64,000 nt of DNA from Pseudoxanthomonas sp. (GCF_027498035.1 NZ_CP114978.1:2480001-2544000), one strand, 5' to 3'. Positions 44,260 through 53,436 are shown, counted from the stretch's first letter. Numbers and translations: made by a program. The notes: generated by a model not told the origin, from the sequence alone.

Positions 44260-45447
44260 ATGGCCGACCGGTCTGTCCTGCTGTCTTCCAATTTCAACGC
44301 CTGGCCGGAGCCGTTCAATGGCCAGGCCTACGCTTTCCTCAACGTCATCGAGCAGGTCGAGGACGCCGACATCATCGCGCCGCGGCCTCCGCCCCATGCC
44401 GATGGCCGCGGCGTGAATCCCAGCGTCGGGTATCTGTGGAACGAACTGCGCCACCGGCTTGCCTCGCAGGCGTGGCGCCGGTTCGGCAATGCCGGGCTGT
44501 CCAACGCGCAGCCGGTCCACGTCGCGCGCGACTACGACGTGTTCCTGTTCGTATGCCAGTTCCCGCTGGAGCTCACCGCGCTCAAGCGCATGCATGGCTG
44601 GCGCGAGCGTTCGGAAAGGGCCTACGTCTACCTGCTGGAGGGTTGGCCGGAACGCTTTCCGGCGCAGGCGCAGGAGCTGCGCATGCTGGACCAGTTCGAC
44701 CACGTCTTCGTGCTCAACGCCGAAAGCATCCCGGCGCTGCGCCAGTACACCTCCACGCCGGTCTCGTTCCTGCCCAGCGCCTGCGATACCGCGCTGGCGT
44801 GTCCTTACCCGGGCACGCCCCAGCGCGGCATCGACGTGCTCAGCCTCGGCCGCCGCATGCCCGAGCTGCACACCAAGCTCAGCGCACTGGCCGCGCAGGA
44901 CGGGGATTTCTTCTACGTCCACGATGTGCTCAAGGCCGGCGCGGTCACCGACTGGGCCGAACACCGCGCCCAGTCGGCGGCGATGATCAAGCGTTCCAAA
45001 TACTTCATCGCCTACGACTTCACCGTCGACACCACGGGCATCTTCAAGGGCGTGCGCAAGAACGCGCTGGCCACGCGCTACTTCGAAGGCACCGCCGGCG
45101 GCGCCATCGTGCTGGGCGCGCGCCAGCAGTGCCCGGAATTCGCTGACCACTTCGACTGGGAAGACGCGGTGATCGAACTGCCGCCGGGCACTCCGGACGT
45201 GGGCGCCTTCCTGTCAGACCTCAACAGCCAGGGCGAGCGCATCGAACGGGCACGCACCACCAACATCAGCCAGGCGCTGCGCCGGCATGACTGGGCCCAT
45301 CGCTGGGGCCAGCTGCTGGACATCGTTGGCCTGCCACGCAGCGCACGCCTGCAGCAGCGCATCGAGCGGCTGGCCAGCATGGCGGCGATGGTGGAAGTCG
45401 CGCATGGCGCTCCCCGGGGGGTGCGACGGCATGACATGACGGCATGA
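44260..45447 (+). CDS. Glycosyltransferase, CgeB/GT1-like
   Basis: A 395-aa cytoplasmic protein. The N-terminal half contains RDYDVFLFVCQFPLELTAL and YVYLLEGWPERFPAQAQ, resembling the acceptor lobe of a GT-B glycosyltransferase. The C-terminal lobe holds GIDVLSLGRRMPELHTKL and KNALATRYFEGTAGGAIVLGARQ, the latter matching the donor-site E-x-x-G-A region of CgeB-like and group 1 enzymes. The ATG at 44260 is preferred over upstream in-frame starts because GAGG lies 8 nt before it and MADRSVLLSSNFN begins the fold. It opens a gene run with nucleotide-sugar enzymes, so surface glycan synthesis is the likely role; donor and acceptor are unknown. Confidence 0.78.
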   Translation: MADRSVLLSSNFNAWPEPFNGQAYAFLNVIEQVEDADIIAPRPPPHADGRGVNPSVGYLWNELRHRLASQAWRRFGNAGLSNAQPVHVARDYDVFLFVCQFPLELTALKRMHGWRERSERAYVYLLEGWPERFPAQAQELRMLDQFDHVFVLNAESIPALRQYTSTPVSFLPSACDTALACPYPGTPQRGIDVLSLGRRMPELHTKLSALAAQDGDFFYVHDVLKAGAVTDWAEHRAQSAAMIKRSKYFIAYDFTVDTTGIFKGVRKNALATRYFEGTAGGAIVLGARQQCPEFADHFDWEDAVIELPPGTPDVGAFLSDLNSQGERIERARTTNISQALRRHDWAHRWGQLLDIVGLPRSARLQQRIERLASMAAMVEVAHGAPRGVRRHDMTA

Positions 45448-45583
45448 GGGATTGGGGAACGCTTCACCCCGGCGGCGGGATGCCGTCGCCTCGCCTGCGC
45501 ATGGACCAGGGCGGTCCGTGGCAGGAACAACACGCAGCCGGCATGCCGGCGAAGGACGAGCACGTGGCGCGGAAGGAGTTCGA

Positions 45584-46357
45584 ATGAAGGCCGTCATCCT
45601 GGCCGGTGGCCTGGGCACCCGGATCTCCGAGGAAACCTCGGTGCGCCCCAAGCCCATGGTGGAAATCGGCGGCAAGCCGGTGCTCTGGCACATCATGAAG
45701 ATCTACAGCCATTACGGGATCAACGATTTCATCGTGTGCCTGGGCTACCGTGGCGAGGTGATCAAGGATTTCTTCATCAACTACCACCTGATGGAATCCG
45801 ACGTGACCTGCGACCTGTCCACCAACACCACCACCCTGCACAACTCGCGCGCCGAACCGTGGCGGGTGACGCTGGTGGACACCGGCGCGTCGACCATGAC
45901 CGGCGGCCGCCTCAAGCGCGTCATGCCATACCTGCAGGACGAGGAAGCGTTCTGCCTGACCTATGGCGATGGCGTGTCCGATGTCGATATCGCCGCCGGC
46001 ATTGAACTGCACCAGCGCGAAGGCCGCTTGGCCACGGTCACCGCGGTCCAGCCACCGGGCCGCTTCGGCGCACTGCGCGTGGAAGGCGACCAGGTCACCG
46101 GTTTCCGCGAAAAACCCGCCGATGGCGATGGCCTGATCAACGGCGGCTTCTTCGTGCTCTCGCCCAAGGTGGTCGATTTCATCGAAGACGACGCCACCGT
46201 GTGGGAGAACGCGCCGCTGGAAGGCCTGGTCGAACAGGGCCAGCTCAGCGTCTACAAGCACGAAGGCTTCTGGCAGCCGATGGATACGCTGCGCGACAAG
46301 AATTACCTCAACGACCTGTGGTCCACCAACAAAGCGCCGTGGCGCGTATGGGAGTGA
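45584..46357 (+). CDS. rfbF: Glucose-1-phosphate cytidylyltransferase
   Basis: Makes CDP-glucose from CTP and glucose 1-phosphate, the entry to CDP-sugars. It is 257 aa, the usual length. The nucleotide-binding motif MKAVILAGGLGTRISEETS is intact, with RPKPMVEIGGKPVLWHIMK following, and LTYGDGVSDVDI carries the metal-binding Asp. A strong ribosome site (GGAAGGAG) sits 7 nt before the ATG at 45584. It is followed 5 bp later by an SDR-type epimerase/dehydratase gene, then an RfbC-like epimerase and an oxidoreductase, all tightly spaced. No obvious CDP-glucose 4,6-dehydratase (RfbG) of canonical sequence accompanies it. Confidence 0.95.
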   Translation: MKAVILAGGLGTRISEETSVRPKPMVEIGGKPVLWHIMKIYSHYGINDFIVCLGYRGEVIKDFFINYHLMESDVTCDLSTNTTTLHNSRAEPWRVTLVDTGASTMTGGRLKRVMPYLQDEEAFCLTYGDGVSDVDIAAGIELHQREGRLATVTAVQPPGRFGALRVEGDQVTGFREKPADGDGLINGGFFVLSPKVVDFIEDDATVWENAPLEGLVEQGQLSVYKHEGFWQPMDTLRDKNYLNDLWSTNKAPWRVWE

Positions 46358-46362
46358 AGACG

Positions 46363-47409
46363 ATGCGCATCCTGATCACCGGCAACATGGGCTACATCGG
46401 TCCGGTCCTGGCGCGCCACCTGCGCCAGCGCTTTCCGCAGGCGCATCTGGTGGGTGTGGACCGCGGCTGGTTCGCCCACTGCCTGTCCGACAAGCGCGGC
46501 CTGCCCGAAGTGGTGCTGGACGAACAATGGTTCCGCGACGTGCGCGACCTGACCGCGCAGGACCTGACCGGCTTCGACGCGGTGGTGCACCTGGCCGCGG
46601 TGTCCAACGACGCGATGGGCAAGCGCTTCGAGATCGTCACCGACCAGATCAACTGCAAGGCCAGCCTGTCGGTGGCCCAGGCGGCGGCCGATGCCGGGGT
46701 GAAGCACTTCGTGTTCGCCTCCAGCTGCAGCGTGTACGGCGCCGCGGCCGACGGCACGCCGCGCTCGGAGACCAGCCCGATCGCGCCGCTCACTGCCTAC
46801 GCCCATTCGAAGATCGACACCGAGACCGGCCTGGCGGCGATGAAGACGGACATGACCATCACGGCCTTGCGCTTTGCGACCGCGTGCGGCGCGTCGCCAC
46901 GGCTGCGGCTGGACCTGGTCCTGAACGACTTCGTCGCCGGTGCGGTGGCCAGCGGCAAGGTCGAGGTGCTGTCCGATGGCACGCCGTGGCGCCCGCTAAT
47001 CCACGTGCGCGACATGTCGCGCGCCATCGAGTGGGCGATCCAGCGCCCGGCCGACACCGGTGGCCGCTACCTGTTCGTCAACGCCGGCTCCGAGCGCTGG
47101 AACGTGCAGGTGCGCGACCTGGCCAATGCGGTGGGCGATGCCATCCCGACCGCCGAGGTTTCGATCTCCACCAACGCACCGGCCGACAGCCGCTCGTATC
47201 GCGTGGATTTCTCGCTGTTCGAAAAGCTGGCACCCTACCACCAGCCGATCGAAACACTGGAAGGCACCATCGCCGAGCTGCGCGACGAACTGCAGCGCAC
47301 TGCGTTCTCCGACCGCAACTTTCGCCAGAGCGGCTTCATCCGCCTGCGCATCCTGGAAGGGCTGGTCGACAGCGGGGTGCTGGCGCCAGACCTGCGGGCG
47401 GCCGCATGA
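46363..47409 (+). CDS. NAD-dependent epimerase/dehydratase (SDR family)
   Basis: A 348-aa extended short-chain dehydrogenase. The Rossmann motif MRILITGNMGYIGPVLARHL replaces the usual G-x-x-G-x-x-G with G-N-M-G-Y-I-G. The active-site set is FASSCSVYG and the Y-x3-K pair in TAYAHSKIDTE. The block GTPWRPLIHVRDMSRAIEWAI is typical of sugar-nucleotide enzymes. It may act on CDP-glucose from the adjacent RfbF product as a 4,6-dehydratase or an epimerase; sequence alone does not decide. The start could be ATG 46348, five codons earlier, but GGAG sits 8 nt before 46363. It overlaps the next gene by 4 bp. Confidence 0.88.
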   Translation: MRILITGNMGYIGPVLARHLRQRFPQAHLVGVDRGWFAHCLSDKRGLPEVVLDEQWFRDVRDLTAQDLTGFDAVVHLAAVSNDAMGKRFEIVTDQINCKASLSVAQAAADAGVKHFVFASSCSVYGAAADGTPRSETSPIAPLTAYAHSKIDTETGLAAMKTDMTITALRFATACGASPRLRLDLVLNDFVAGAVASGKVEVLSDGTPWRPLIHVRDMSRAIEWAIQRPADTGGRYLFVNAGSERWNVQVRDLANAVGDAIPTAEVSISTNAPADSRSYRVDFSLFEKLAPYHQPIETLEGTIAELRDELQRTAFSDRNFRQSGFIRLRILEGLVDSGVLAPDLRAAA

Positions 47410-47969
47410 AATTCCACGAGACGCCGCTCAAGGGCGCGTATGTGATCGAGCCAGAGAAACGCGGCGACGAACGCGGCTGGTTCGCCCGCGTGTTCTGCGA
47501 AAAGGAAATGGCCGGCGCTGGCCTGGTCGACCGCTTCGTCCAGGTCAACAACTCCTACAACGCCGAAGCCGGCACGCTGCGTGGCATGCACTACCAGCTG
47601 CAGCCGGCCGCGGAGGTCAAGATCGTGCGCTGCGTGCGCGGTGCGCTGTGGGACTGCATCGTCGACCTGCGCCCGGATTCGCCAACCTACCTGAAGTGGC
47701 ACGGCGTGGAACTCACCGCGGAAAACCGGCTGGCGTACTACGTGCCGCGCGGTTTCGCCCACGGCTTCGTGACGTTGGAGCCGGACACCGAGGCCTTCTA
47801 CCTGGCCAGCGCGTTCTATGAACCCACCGCCGAACGCGGCCTGCGCTGGAACGATCCGACCTTCAATATCCAGTGGCCAGCCGAAGGCAGGATCATTTCA
47901 GACAAGGACGCCAATTGGCCGGATTTCGATCCGGACTACCACGGCGTGGACCAGCTGCGCGGCCTCTAA
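47406..47969 (+). CDS. dTDP-4-dehydrorhamnose 3,5-epimerase family protein (RfbC-like)
   Basis: A 187-aa cupin-type sugar epimerase. Signatures are the N-terminal GAYVIEPEKRGDERGWFAR, NNSYNAEAGTLRGMHYQLQP with the catalytic His, CVRGALWDCIVDLRPDSPTY, and YVPRGFAHGFVTLEPDT with the Tyr/His region. Length and layout match RfbC, but the operon is built on RfbF (CDP-sugar) rather than RfbA/RfbB, so the likely substrate is a 4-keto CDP-sugar and the symbol is left blank. It overlaps the upstream SDR gene by ATGA. Confidence 0.92.
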   Translation: MKFHETPLKGAYVIEPEKRGDERGWFARVFCEKEMAGAGLVDRFVQVNNSYNAEAGTLRGMHYQLQPAAEVKIVRCVRGALWDCIVDLRPDSPTYLKWHGVELTAENRLAYYVPRGFAHGFVTLEPDTEAFYLASAFYEPTAERGLRWNDPTFNIQWPAEGRIISDKDANWPDFDPDYHGVDQLRGL

Positions 47970-47982
47970 CGAAGGAACCCCC

Positions 47983-49288
47983 ATGGTGATCGATCGACTG
48001 CTGCAGGAACGCCAGGCCGCCGGCCTGCCCATCCGTGTGGGCCTGTATGGCGCCGGTTTCATGGCCAAGGGCATCGTCAACCAGATCGTGCATTCGGTGC
48101 CCGGCATGGTGTTGTCGGTGATCTGCAATCGCAACGTGGACAAGGCCCGCACGGCTTTCGAACAAGCCGGCGTCATCGCAGCGGTGGTCGATACCGGCCA
48201 TGCCCTGTCCGAAGCGATTGCCAGCGGCACCGCCGCCGTCACCGACGACCCCGCGCTGCTATACGAATGCGATGAACTGGACTGCCTGGTCGATGCCACC
48301 GGCGCGGTCGAGTACGGCGCCCACATCAGCCTGGCGGCGATTGCGCATGGCCGCGACATGGTCACGATGAACGCCGAGCTGGACGGCACGGTCGGCCCGC
48401 TGCTGAAGAAAAAGGCCGATGCCGCAGGCGCGATCTTCACCGCCTGCGATGGTGACCAGCCGGGCGTGCAGATGAACCTGTTCCGCTTCGTCCGGTCGAT
48501 CGGGCTGACACCGCTGATGTGCGGCAATATCAAAGGCCTGCAGGACCCGTACCGCACCCCGACCACCCAGGCCGGGTTCGCGGCCAAGTGGGGCCAGGAC
48601 CCGCACATGGTCACCAGCTTCGCCGACGGCACCAAGATCAGCTTCGAGCAGGCCATCGTCGCCAACGGCACCGGCATGTCGATCCTCAAGCGCGGCATGA
48701 CCGGCCATGACCATCGCGGCCATGTCGATGAGCTGACCAAGGTCTACGACATCGACGCGCTCAAGGCCGTCGGTGGCGCGGTGGATTACGTGGTCGGCGC
48801 GCAGCCCGGGCCCGGCGTGTACGTGCTGGCCACGCACGACGATCCCAAGCAACGGCACTACCTCAACCTCTACAAGCTGGGCGAAGGCCCGCTGTACAGC
48901 TTCTACACGCCCTACCACCTGTGCCACTTCGAGGTGCCGCTGTCGGTCGCGCGCGTGGTGCTGCTGCGCGACGCGGTGCTGCAGCCGCTGTGCGGTCCGT
49001 TGGTGGAAGTGGTCGCAACAGCCAAGCGCGACCTGCAGGCAGGCGAAACCATCGATGCGCTCGGCGGCTATCTCACCTATGGCCAGTGCGAACGCGCCGA
49101 TGTCACCGCCGGCGAAGCGCCTGCTGCCGATGGGCGTGGCCGAGGGCTGCGTGCTCAAGCGCGCCATCGCCAGGGACACCGTGCTGACCTACGACGATGT
49201 CGAACTGCCGCAGGGCCGGTTGATCGACCGCCTGCGCGATGAGCAGGCGGCGATGTTCACCACCACGCCTGAAGCCGTGGGCGTCTAA
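47983..49288 (+). pseudogene. NAD(P)-dependent oxidoreductase with SAF domain, frameshifted
   Basis: The product reads from ATG 47983 as an NAD(P)-binding oxidoreductase (RVGLYGAGFMAKGIVNQIV, then ECDELDCLVDATGAVEYGA, NAELDGTVGPLLKKKADA, DGDQPGVQMNLFRFVRSI). Near 49114-49121 the sense moves to the next frame and continues RLLPMGVAEGCVLKRAIARD and TVLTYDDVELPQGRLIDRLRDEQAA, a classic SAF/homoserine-dehydrogenase-like C-terminus, ending at 49288. Deleting one base in GAAGCGCC restores about 434 codons. The uncorrected frame ends at 49242 with nonsense. It is the fourth enzyme of the nucleotide-sugar operon. It ends convergently on the LysR gene with a 4-bp overlap of stops. It may be active if the extra base is artefactual. 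Confidence 0.85.
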
Positions 49289-50223
49289 CTGGGCAGCGGC
49301 TCCGCACCAGGCACCGGCGCGGCGGCGGCGAAGAAGTCCCACATCGCCTCGGCCGCCTTCGGTAGGCGCGCGGCCGGACGGAACAGGCGGATCTCGATCG
49401 GGATTCGCAGCGTCGACGATGCCGGCGCCGCTTCCACCAGCCGGCCATCGGCCAGGTCGCGCGCCGCCAATGACCGCGGCAGCCAAGCCACGCCGTCGCC
49501 TGCCCGCGCCATCGCCAGCAGCGTGGCGGCCAGGTCGGAGGTGAACACCGGTGTGGCCTTGGCGATCACCGGCGCGAGCGGCGCATGTCCGGACAGGATC
49601 CTGCCCAGGCCCGAGTCGGCGCTGTAACCCAGGTACGCAGTCTTCGCGTTGGGGCGTTCACTCAATGGCCAGCGCGGGCGACCATCGTCGCGCGGCGCGC
49701 ATAGCGGCAGCAGCACGTCGCCGCCGACCAGCACGCTGCGGAACTGCGACGGTTCCAGCATCAGCCGCATGCGCGGATGGTGGTGGCAGAGCAGGAACTG
49801 CGCGCCACCCTGCACCATCATCCGCTCGCAGGCGCGCATGGTGTCCGACACCAGCTTGAACGTGCCCAGCTCGGCCAGCTGCGGATTGCCGCGGATCCAT
49901 TCGGGGAAAAAGGTGAAGGACAGCGCGTGGGTCGCGGCGAAGGTCAGCGACGGCGCGCTGCGACCGGCCACTTCCAGCGTCTCGCTGCGCAGCTGGTGCA
50001 TGGAACGCACCAGCGCGGTGGCCTGGGTGCGGAAGTGCTCGCCGGCCGGCGTCAGCTGCACGCCCTGCCGCGAACGCTTGAACAGCGGCGTGCCCAGCCA
50101 CTGTTCCAGCGCGCGGATGCGCCGGCTGAAAGCCGGCTGGGTGACATGCCGCAGTTCGGCGGCGCGGGAGAAGTTGAGCGTGTCGGCCAGGGCGACGCAG
50201 TCTTCGAGCCAGATCAGATCCAT
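49285..50223 (-). CDS. LysR-family transcriptional regulator
   Basis: A 312-aa activator/repressor. The winged helix-turn-helix is at residues about 3-62 (LEDCVALADTLNFSRAAELRHVTQPAFSRRIRALEQWLG), followed by a linker helix and a ligand-binding domain (FAATHALSFTFFPEWI; AMARAGDGVAWLPRSLA). It is divergent from dctA and the tartrate dehydratase gene, the classic arrangement for local control. A palindrome overlapping its own start codon (50223-50241) is a likely operator. The inducer would be a dicarboxylate such as tartrate, by context. Confidence 0.92.
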   Translation of the reverse strand: MDLIWLEDCVALADTLNFSRAAELRHVTQPAFSRRIRALEQWLGTPLFKRSRQGVQLTPAGEHFRTQATALVRSMHQLRSETLEVAGRSAPSLTFAATHALSFTFFPEWIRGNPQLAELGTFKLVSDTMRACERMMVQGGAQFLLCHHHPRMRLMLEPSQFRSVLVGGDVLLPLCAPRDDGRPRWPLSERPNAKTAYLGYSADSGLGRILSGHAPLAPVIAKATPVFTSDLAATLLAMARAGDGVAWLPRSLAARDLADGRLVEAAPASSTLRIPIEIRLFRPAARLPKAAEAMWDFFAAAAPVPGAEPLPS

Positions 50224-50241
50224 GATGCCTATTGTGCATCA
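50223..50241. promoter_or_regulatory. LysR-type regulator binding palindrome
   Basis: TGATGC (50223-50228) and GCATCA (50236-50241) form a perfect 6-bp inverted repeat around a 7-nt centre, fitting the T-N11-A rule of LysR-type operators. It overlaps the first base of the lysR start codon and lies 151 bp upstream of dctA, so it would suit autoregulation and activation of the divergent genes. Confidence 0.65.
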
Positions 50242-50391
50242 CGCGACGGTGGATTGGCATTGGATCAGCCGCCGAGCCGGCTCCTAGGATGACTGAATAA
50301 CCGATGCACTCTGGCGGGGAAGGACGCCGCAGTGCATTGGCCATCCACTATTTCTGGCATCACGCCAGCATGTCGACGGGAGCGGACGAGC

Positions 50392-51705
50392 ATGCAGGGG
50401 CAAGCGAAAAAGGGGCTGCTGAGGCAGCTCTACATCCAGGTGTTGATCGCCATCGTGATCGGCGGCCTGGTCGGCTATGCCTGGCCCGGTTTCGGCACGG
50501 CGTTGCAACCGGTAGCCGAGGGCTTCATCAAGCTCATCAAGATGATGCTGGCACCGATCATCTTCGCCACCGTGGTCGTGGGCATCGCCAAGATGGGCAG
50601 CATCCGCGATGTCGGCCGGACCGGCGTCAAGGCGCTGGTCTATTTCGAGGTGGTGTCCAGCGCGGCGCTGGCGATCGGCCTGATCGTGGTCAACCTCATG
50701 AAGCCCGGCGTGGGCATGAACATCGATGCGACCACCATCGACAGCAGCGAAGTCAGCCAGTACGTACAGCGCGCGCATGAAGGCGGCATCGTCGAGTTCA
50801 TCCTCAGCATCATCCCGGCCACGCTGGTGGATGCCTTCGCCAAGGGCAACATGCTGCAGGTGATCCTGGTGTCGGTGTTGTTCGCCATCGGCCTGCTGCA
50901 GTTGGGCGAACGCGCCAAGCCACTGGTGGAGTTGATCGATACCGGCCTGCAGGGCCTGTTCCGGATGATCAACATGATCATGCGCCTGGCGCCGATCGGT
51001 GCCGGCGCGGGTGTGGCCTACACCATCGGCAAGTACGGCATCGGCACGCTGGCCTCGCTGGGCCACCTGATGCTGGGCGTGTACCTGACCTCGGCGCTGT
51101 TCGTGTTCGTGGTGCTGGGCGTGATCGCGCGCTGGGCAGGCTTCCCGCTGCTGCGGCTGCTGCGTTTCATCAAGGACGAAATCTTCGTCACCTTTGGCAC
51201 CTGCTCCACCGAGGCGGTGCTGCCCCGCATGCTGGTCAAGCTGGAACAGGCCGGCGTGCGCAAGTCCACCGTCGGCCTGGTGCTGCCGACCGGCTACACC
51301 TTCAATGCCGACGGCACCAGCATCTACCTGTCGATGGCCGCGGTGTTCGTCGCCCAGGCCACCAACACCGACCTGCCGATCTACCAGCAGCTGGTGCTGA
51401 TGGGCGTCCTGCTGCTGACCTCGAAAGGCTCGGCCGGCGTGGCCGGCGCCGGCTTCGTCGCGCTGGCGGCCACGCTGTCGACGCTGCATACCGTGCCGGT
51501 CGCCGGCCTGGTCCTGCTGCTGGGCGTGGACCGCTTCATGAACGAGGCGCGCGCGGTCGTGAACCTGATCGGCAATGCCGTCGCAACCATCGCCGTGGCC
51601 AAGTGGGATGGCGCGTTCGATCCGGCCAAGGCCCAGGAACTCATGCGTCGTCAGGACGCGGGCGAAGCCATGCCCGCGGCCATCGCCAAACCCACCGATC
51701 ACTGA
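50392..51705 (+). CDS. dctA: C4-dicarboxylate:cation symporter DctA
   Basis: A 437-aa inner-membrane transporter of the dicarboxylate/amino acid:cation symporter family. Hydrophobic helices include QVLIAIVIGGLVGYAWPG. Signature regions are FIKLIKMMLAPIIFATVVVG, the hairpin TFGTCSTEAVLPRML, the substrate block VLPTGYTFNADGTSIYLSMA and LLTSKGSAGVAGAGFVALA. DctA moves succinate, malate, fumarate and in some species tartrate-like acids. ATG 50392 is chosen; the in-frame upstream ATG at 50332 would add a non-hydrophobic leader. It is followed by the tartrate dehydratase gene after 63 bp, and a LysR gene is divergent, so it probably imports the dehydratase substrate. Confidence 0.94.
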   Translation: MQGQAKKGLLRQLYIQVLIAIVIGGLVGYAWPGFGTALQPVAEGFIKLIKMMLAPIIFATVVVGIAKMGSIRDVGRTGVKALVYFEVVSSAALAIGLIVVNLMKPGVGMNIDATTIDSSEVSQYVQRAHEGGIVEFILSIIPATLVDAFAKGNMLQVILVSVLFAIGLLQLGERAKPLVELIDTGLQGLFRMINMIMRLAPIGAGAGVAYTIGKYGIGTLASLGHLMLGVYLTSALFVFVVLGVIARWAGFPLLRLLRFIKDEIFVTFGTCSTEAVLPRMLVKLEQAGVRKSTVGLVLPTGYTFNADGTSIYLSMAAVFVAQATNTDLPIYQQLVLMGVLLLTSKGSAGVAGAGFVALAATLSTLHTVPVAGLVLLLGVDRFMNEARAVVNLIGNAVATIAVAKWDGAFDPAKAQELMRRQDAGEAMPAAIAKPTDH

Positions 51706-51768
51706 CCTGCCGCGCTGCGCCCGTGCGCAGCCAAACCAATTTTCCGAAACGATTCGAGGAGACCCCGC

Positions 51769-52932
51769 ATGCGCATTCTTGATGTTGTCGAAATCACCCA
51801 GCCGATCGCCTCGCCGATCCGCAACGCCTACATCGATTTTTCGAAGATGACGGCCAGCCTGGTCGCGGTGGTCACCGACCAGGTGCGTGACGGCCGCCGC
51901 GTGGTCGGCTACGGCTTCAACTCCAACGGCCGCTACGGCCAGGGCGGATTGATCCGCGAGCGCTTCCGCGACCGCCTATTGCAAGCCGAGCCCACATCGC
52001 TCCTCAACGACGCCGGCGACAACCTCGATCCGTCCAAGGCGTGGGCGGCGATGATGTCCAACGAAAAGCCCGGCGGCCACGGCGAGCGCTCGGTCGCGGT
52101 CGGCACGCTGGACATGGCGATCTGGGATGCCACCGCCAAGATCGCCGAGATGCCGCTGTTTCGTTACCTGGCGCAGATGAAGGGCCGCGAAGCCAACCCG
52201 CGCGTGTTCGTGTATGCGGCCGGCGGCTACTACTACCCGGGCAAGGACAACAGCGCGCTGCGCAAGGAAATGCGCGGCTACCTGGACCGCGGCTACACCG
52301 TGGTCAAGATGAAGATCGGCGGTGCATCCATCGACGAAGACCGCGGCCGCATCGAATCGGTGCTGGAAGAAATCGGCAGCGAAGCGCGGCTGGCGGTGGA
52401 TGCCAACGGTCGCTTCGATCTGGAAACCGGCATCGCCTACGCCAAGATGCTGCGCGACTATCCGCTGTTCTGGTACGAGGAAGTCGGCGACCCGCTCGAC
52501 TACGCGCTGCAGGCCTCGCTGAGCGAGTTCTATCCCGGGCCGATGGCCACCGGCGAAAACCTGTTCTCGCACCAGGACGCGCGCAACCTGCTGCGCTACG
52601 GCGGCATGCGCCCGGACCGCGACTACCTGCAGTTCGACTGCGCGCTGTCCTACGGCCTGGTCGAATACCTGCGCACGCTGGAGGTGCTGGAACAGTTCGG
52701 CTGGTCGCCGTCGCGCTGCATCCCGCACGGCGGCCACCAGATGTCGCTCAACATCGCCGCCGGCCTGGGCCTGGGCGGCAACGAGAGCTATCCGGACCTG
52801 TTCCAGCCCTACGGCGGCTTCCCCGACACGGTGAAGGTGCGCGACGGCCACATCGTCATGCCGGAACTGCCGGGCATCGGCTTCGAAGGCAAGTCTGACC
52901 TGATCAAGGTGATGCGCGACCTGGCCGAATAA
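51769..52932 (+). CDS. tarD: D(-)-tartrate dehydratase-like enolase-superfamily enzyme
   Basis: A 387-aa enzyme of the mandelate racemase subgroup. Its sequence closely follows the D-tartrate dehydratase pattern: N-terminal cap ITQPIASPIRNAYIDFSKM, catalytic K-x-K in TVVKMKIGGASIDEDR, first metal ligand in LAVDANGRFDLETG, then WYEEVGDPLDY and ATGENLFSH supplying acidic ligands, and the catalytic His in CIPHGGHQMSLNIAAGLGLGG. The reaction would be dehydration of D-tartrate to oxaloacetate. GAGGAG lies 8 nt before the ATG. The context of dctA and LysR supports an inducible tartrate pathway, although other acid sugars are possible for close relatives. Confidence 0.88.
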   Translation: MRILDVVEITQPIASPIRNAYIDFSKMTASLVAVVTDQVRDGRRVVGYGFNSNGRYGQGGLIRERFRDRLLQAEPTSLLNDAGDNLDPSKAWAAMMSNEKPGGHGERSVAVGTLDMAIWDATAKIAEMPLFRYLAQMKGREANPRVFVYAAGGYYYPGKDNSALRKEMRGYLDRGYTVVKMKIGGASIDEDRGRIESVLEEIGSEARLAVDANGRFDLETGIAYAKMLRDYPLFWYEEVGDPLDYALQASLSEFYPGPMATGENLFSHQDARNLLRYGGMRPDRDYLQFDCALSYGLVEYLRTLEVLEQFGWSPSRCIPHGGHQMSLNIAAGLGLGGNESYPDLFQPYGGFPDTVKVRDGHIVMPELPGIGFEGKSDLIKVMRDLAE

Positions 52933-52948
52933 CGCGCGGCAGTGCATC

Positions 52949-52976
52949 CGCGGGACCCGGCCCCGCCCGTCCCGCG
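52949..52976. terminator. GC-rich stem-loop between convergent genes
   Basis: An 8-bp stem, CGCGGGAC (52949-52956) with GTCCCGCG (52969-52976), and a 12-nt C-rich loop lie between the ends of the tartrate dehydratase gene and the universal stress gene. There is no T-run, so terminator function is only suggested. Confidence 0.4.
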
Positions 52977-52989
52977 ACGCGTCATCGGT

Positions 52990-53436
52990 TCAACGCACCA
53001 CCAGCACCGGCACGGTGCTGCGGGTGACCACCTCGGCGCTCTGGCTGCCCAGCAGCACGCGGGTCAGCCCGCGGCGGCCATGCGAGGTCATCACGACCAG
53101 GTCGCTGCCGCGCTCCAGCGCGGTCTCCAGGATGCCGTCGGCCGCATACCGGTCCAGCACATGGACCGGTTCGGCTTCCACTTCCATTTCCGCGGCACGG
53201 TCCAGCGCCGGCTGCAGGATGGCGTTGGCGGACTGCTCGCGCTCGGCGCGGTATTCCGGCCCGGCCTCGTAACCGACCGCCCAGCCCTGCACGTCGGCCA
53301 TGCCGCCGGCCCAGGGTTCGGACACGGTGACGATGTCGACCTTTGCGCCCAGGTGCGCGGCCAGGGACAGGCCGTGTTCCAACCCGCGCAGGGACAGGTC
53401 GGAACCATCGATGGCAATCAGGATTCTGGTGTACAT
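52990..53436 (-). CDS. Universal stress protein, UspA family
   Basis: A 148-aa single Usp domain. The N-terminal strand MYTRILIAIDGSDLSLRGLEHG provides the ATP-site Asp, and the C-terminal signature SHGRRGLTRVLLGSQSAEVVTRSTVPVLVV fits G-x2-G-x9-G-(S/T), so ATP binding is expected. Length is standard. ATG 53436 is used because MYTRILIAIDGS begins the fold. Specific stress role is unknown. The gene is followed convergently by the tartrate operon and preceded by a REP pair. Confidence 0.94.
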   Translation of the reverse strand: MYTRILIAIDGSDLSLRGLEHGLSLAAHLGAKVDIVTVSEPWAGGMADVQGWAVGYEAGPEYRAEREQSANAILQPALDRAAEMEVEAEPVHVLDRYAADGILETALERGSDLVVMTSHGRRGLTRVLLGSQSAEVVTRSTVPVLVVR

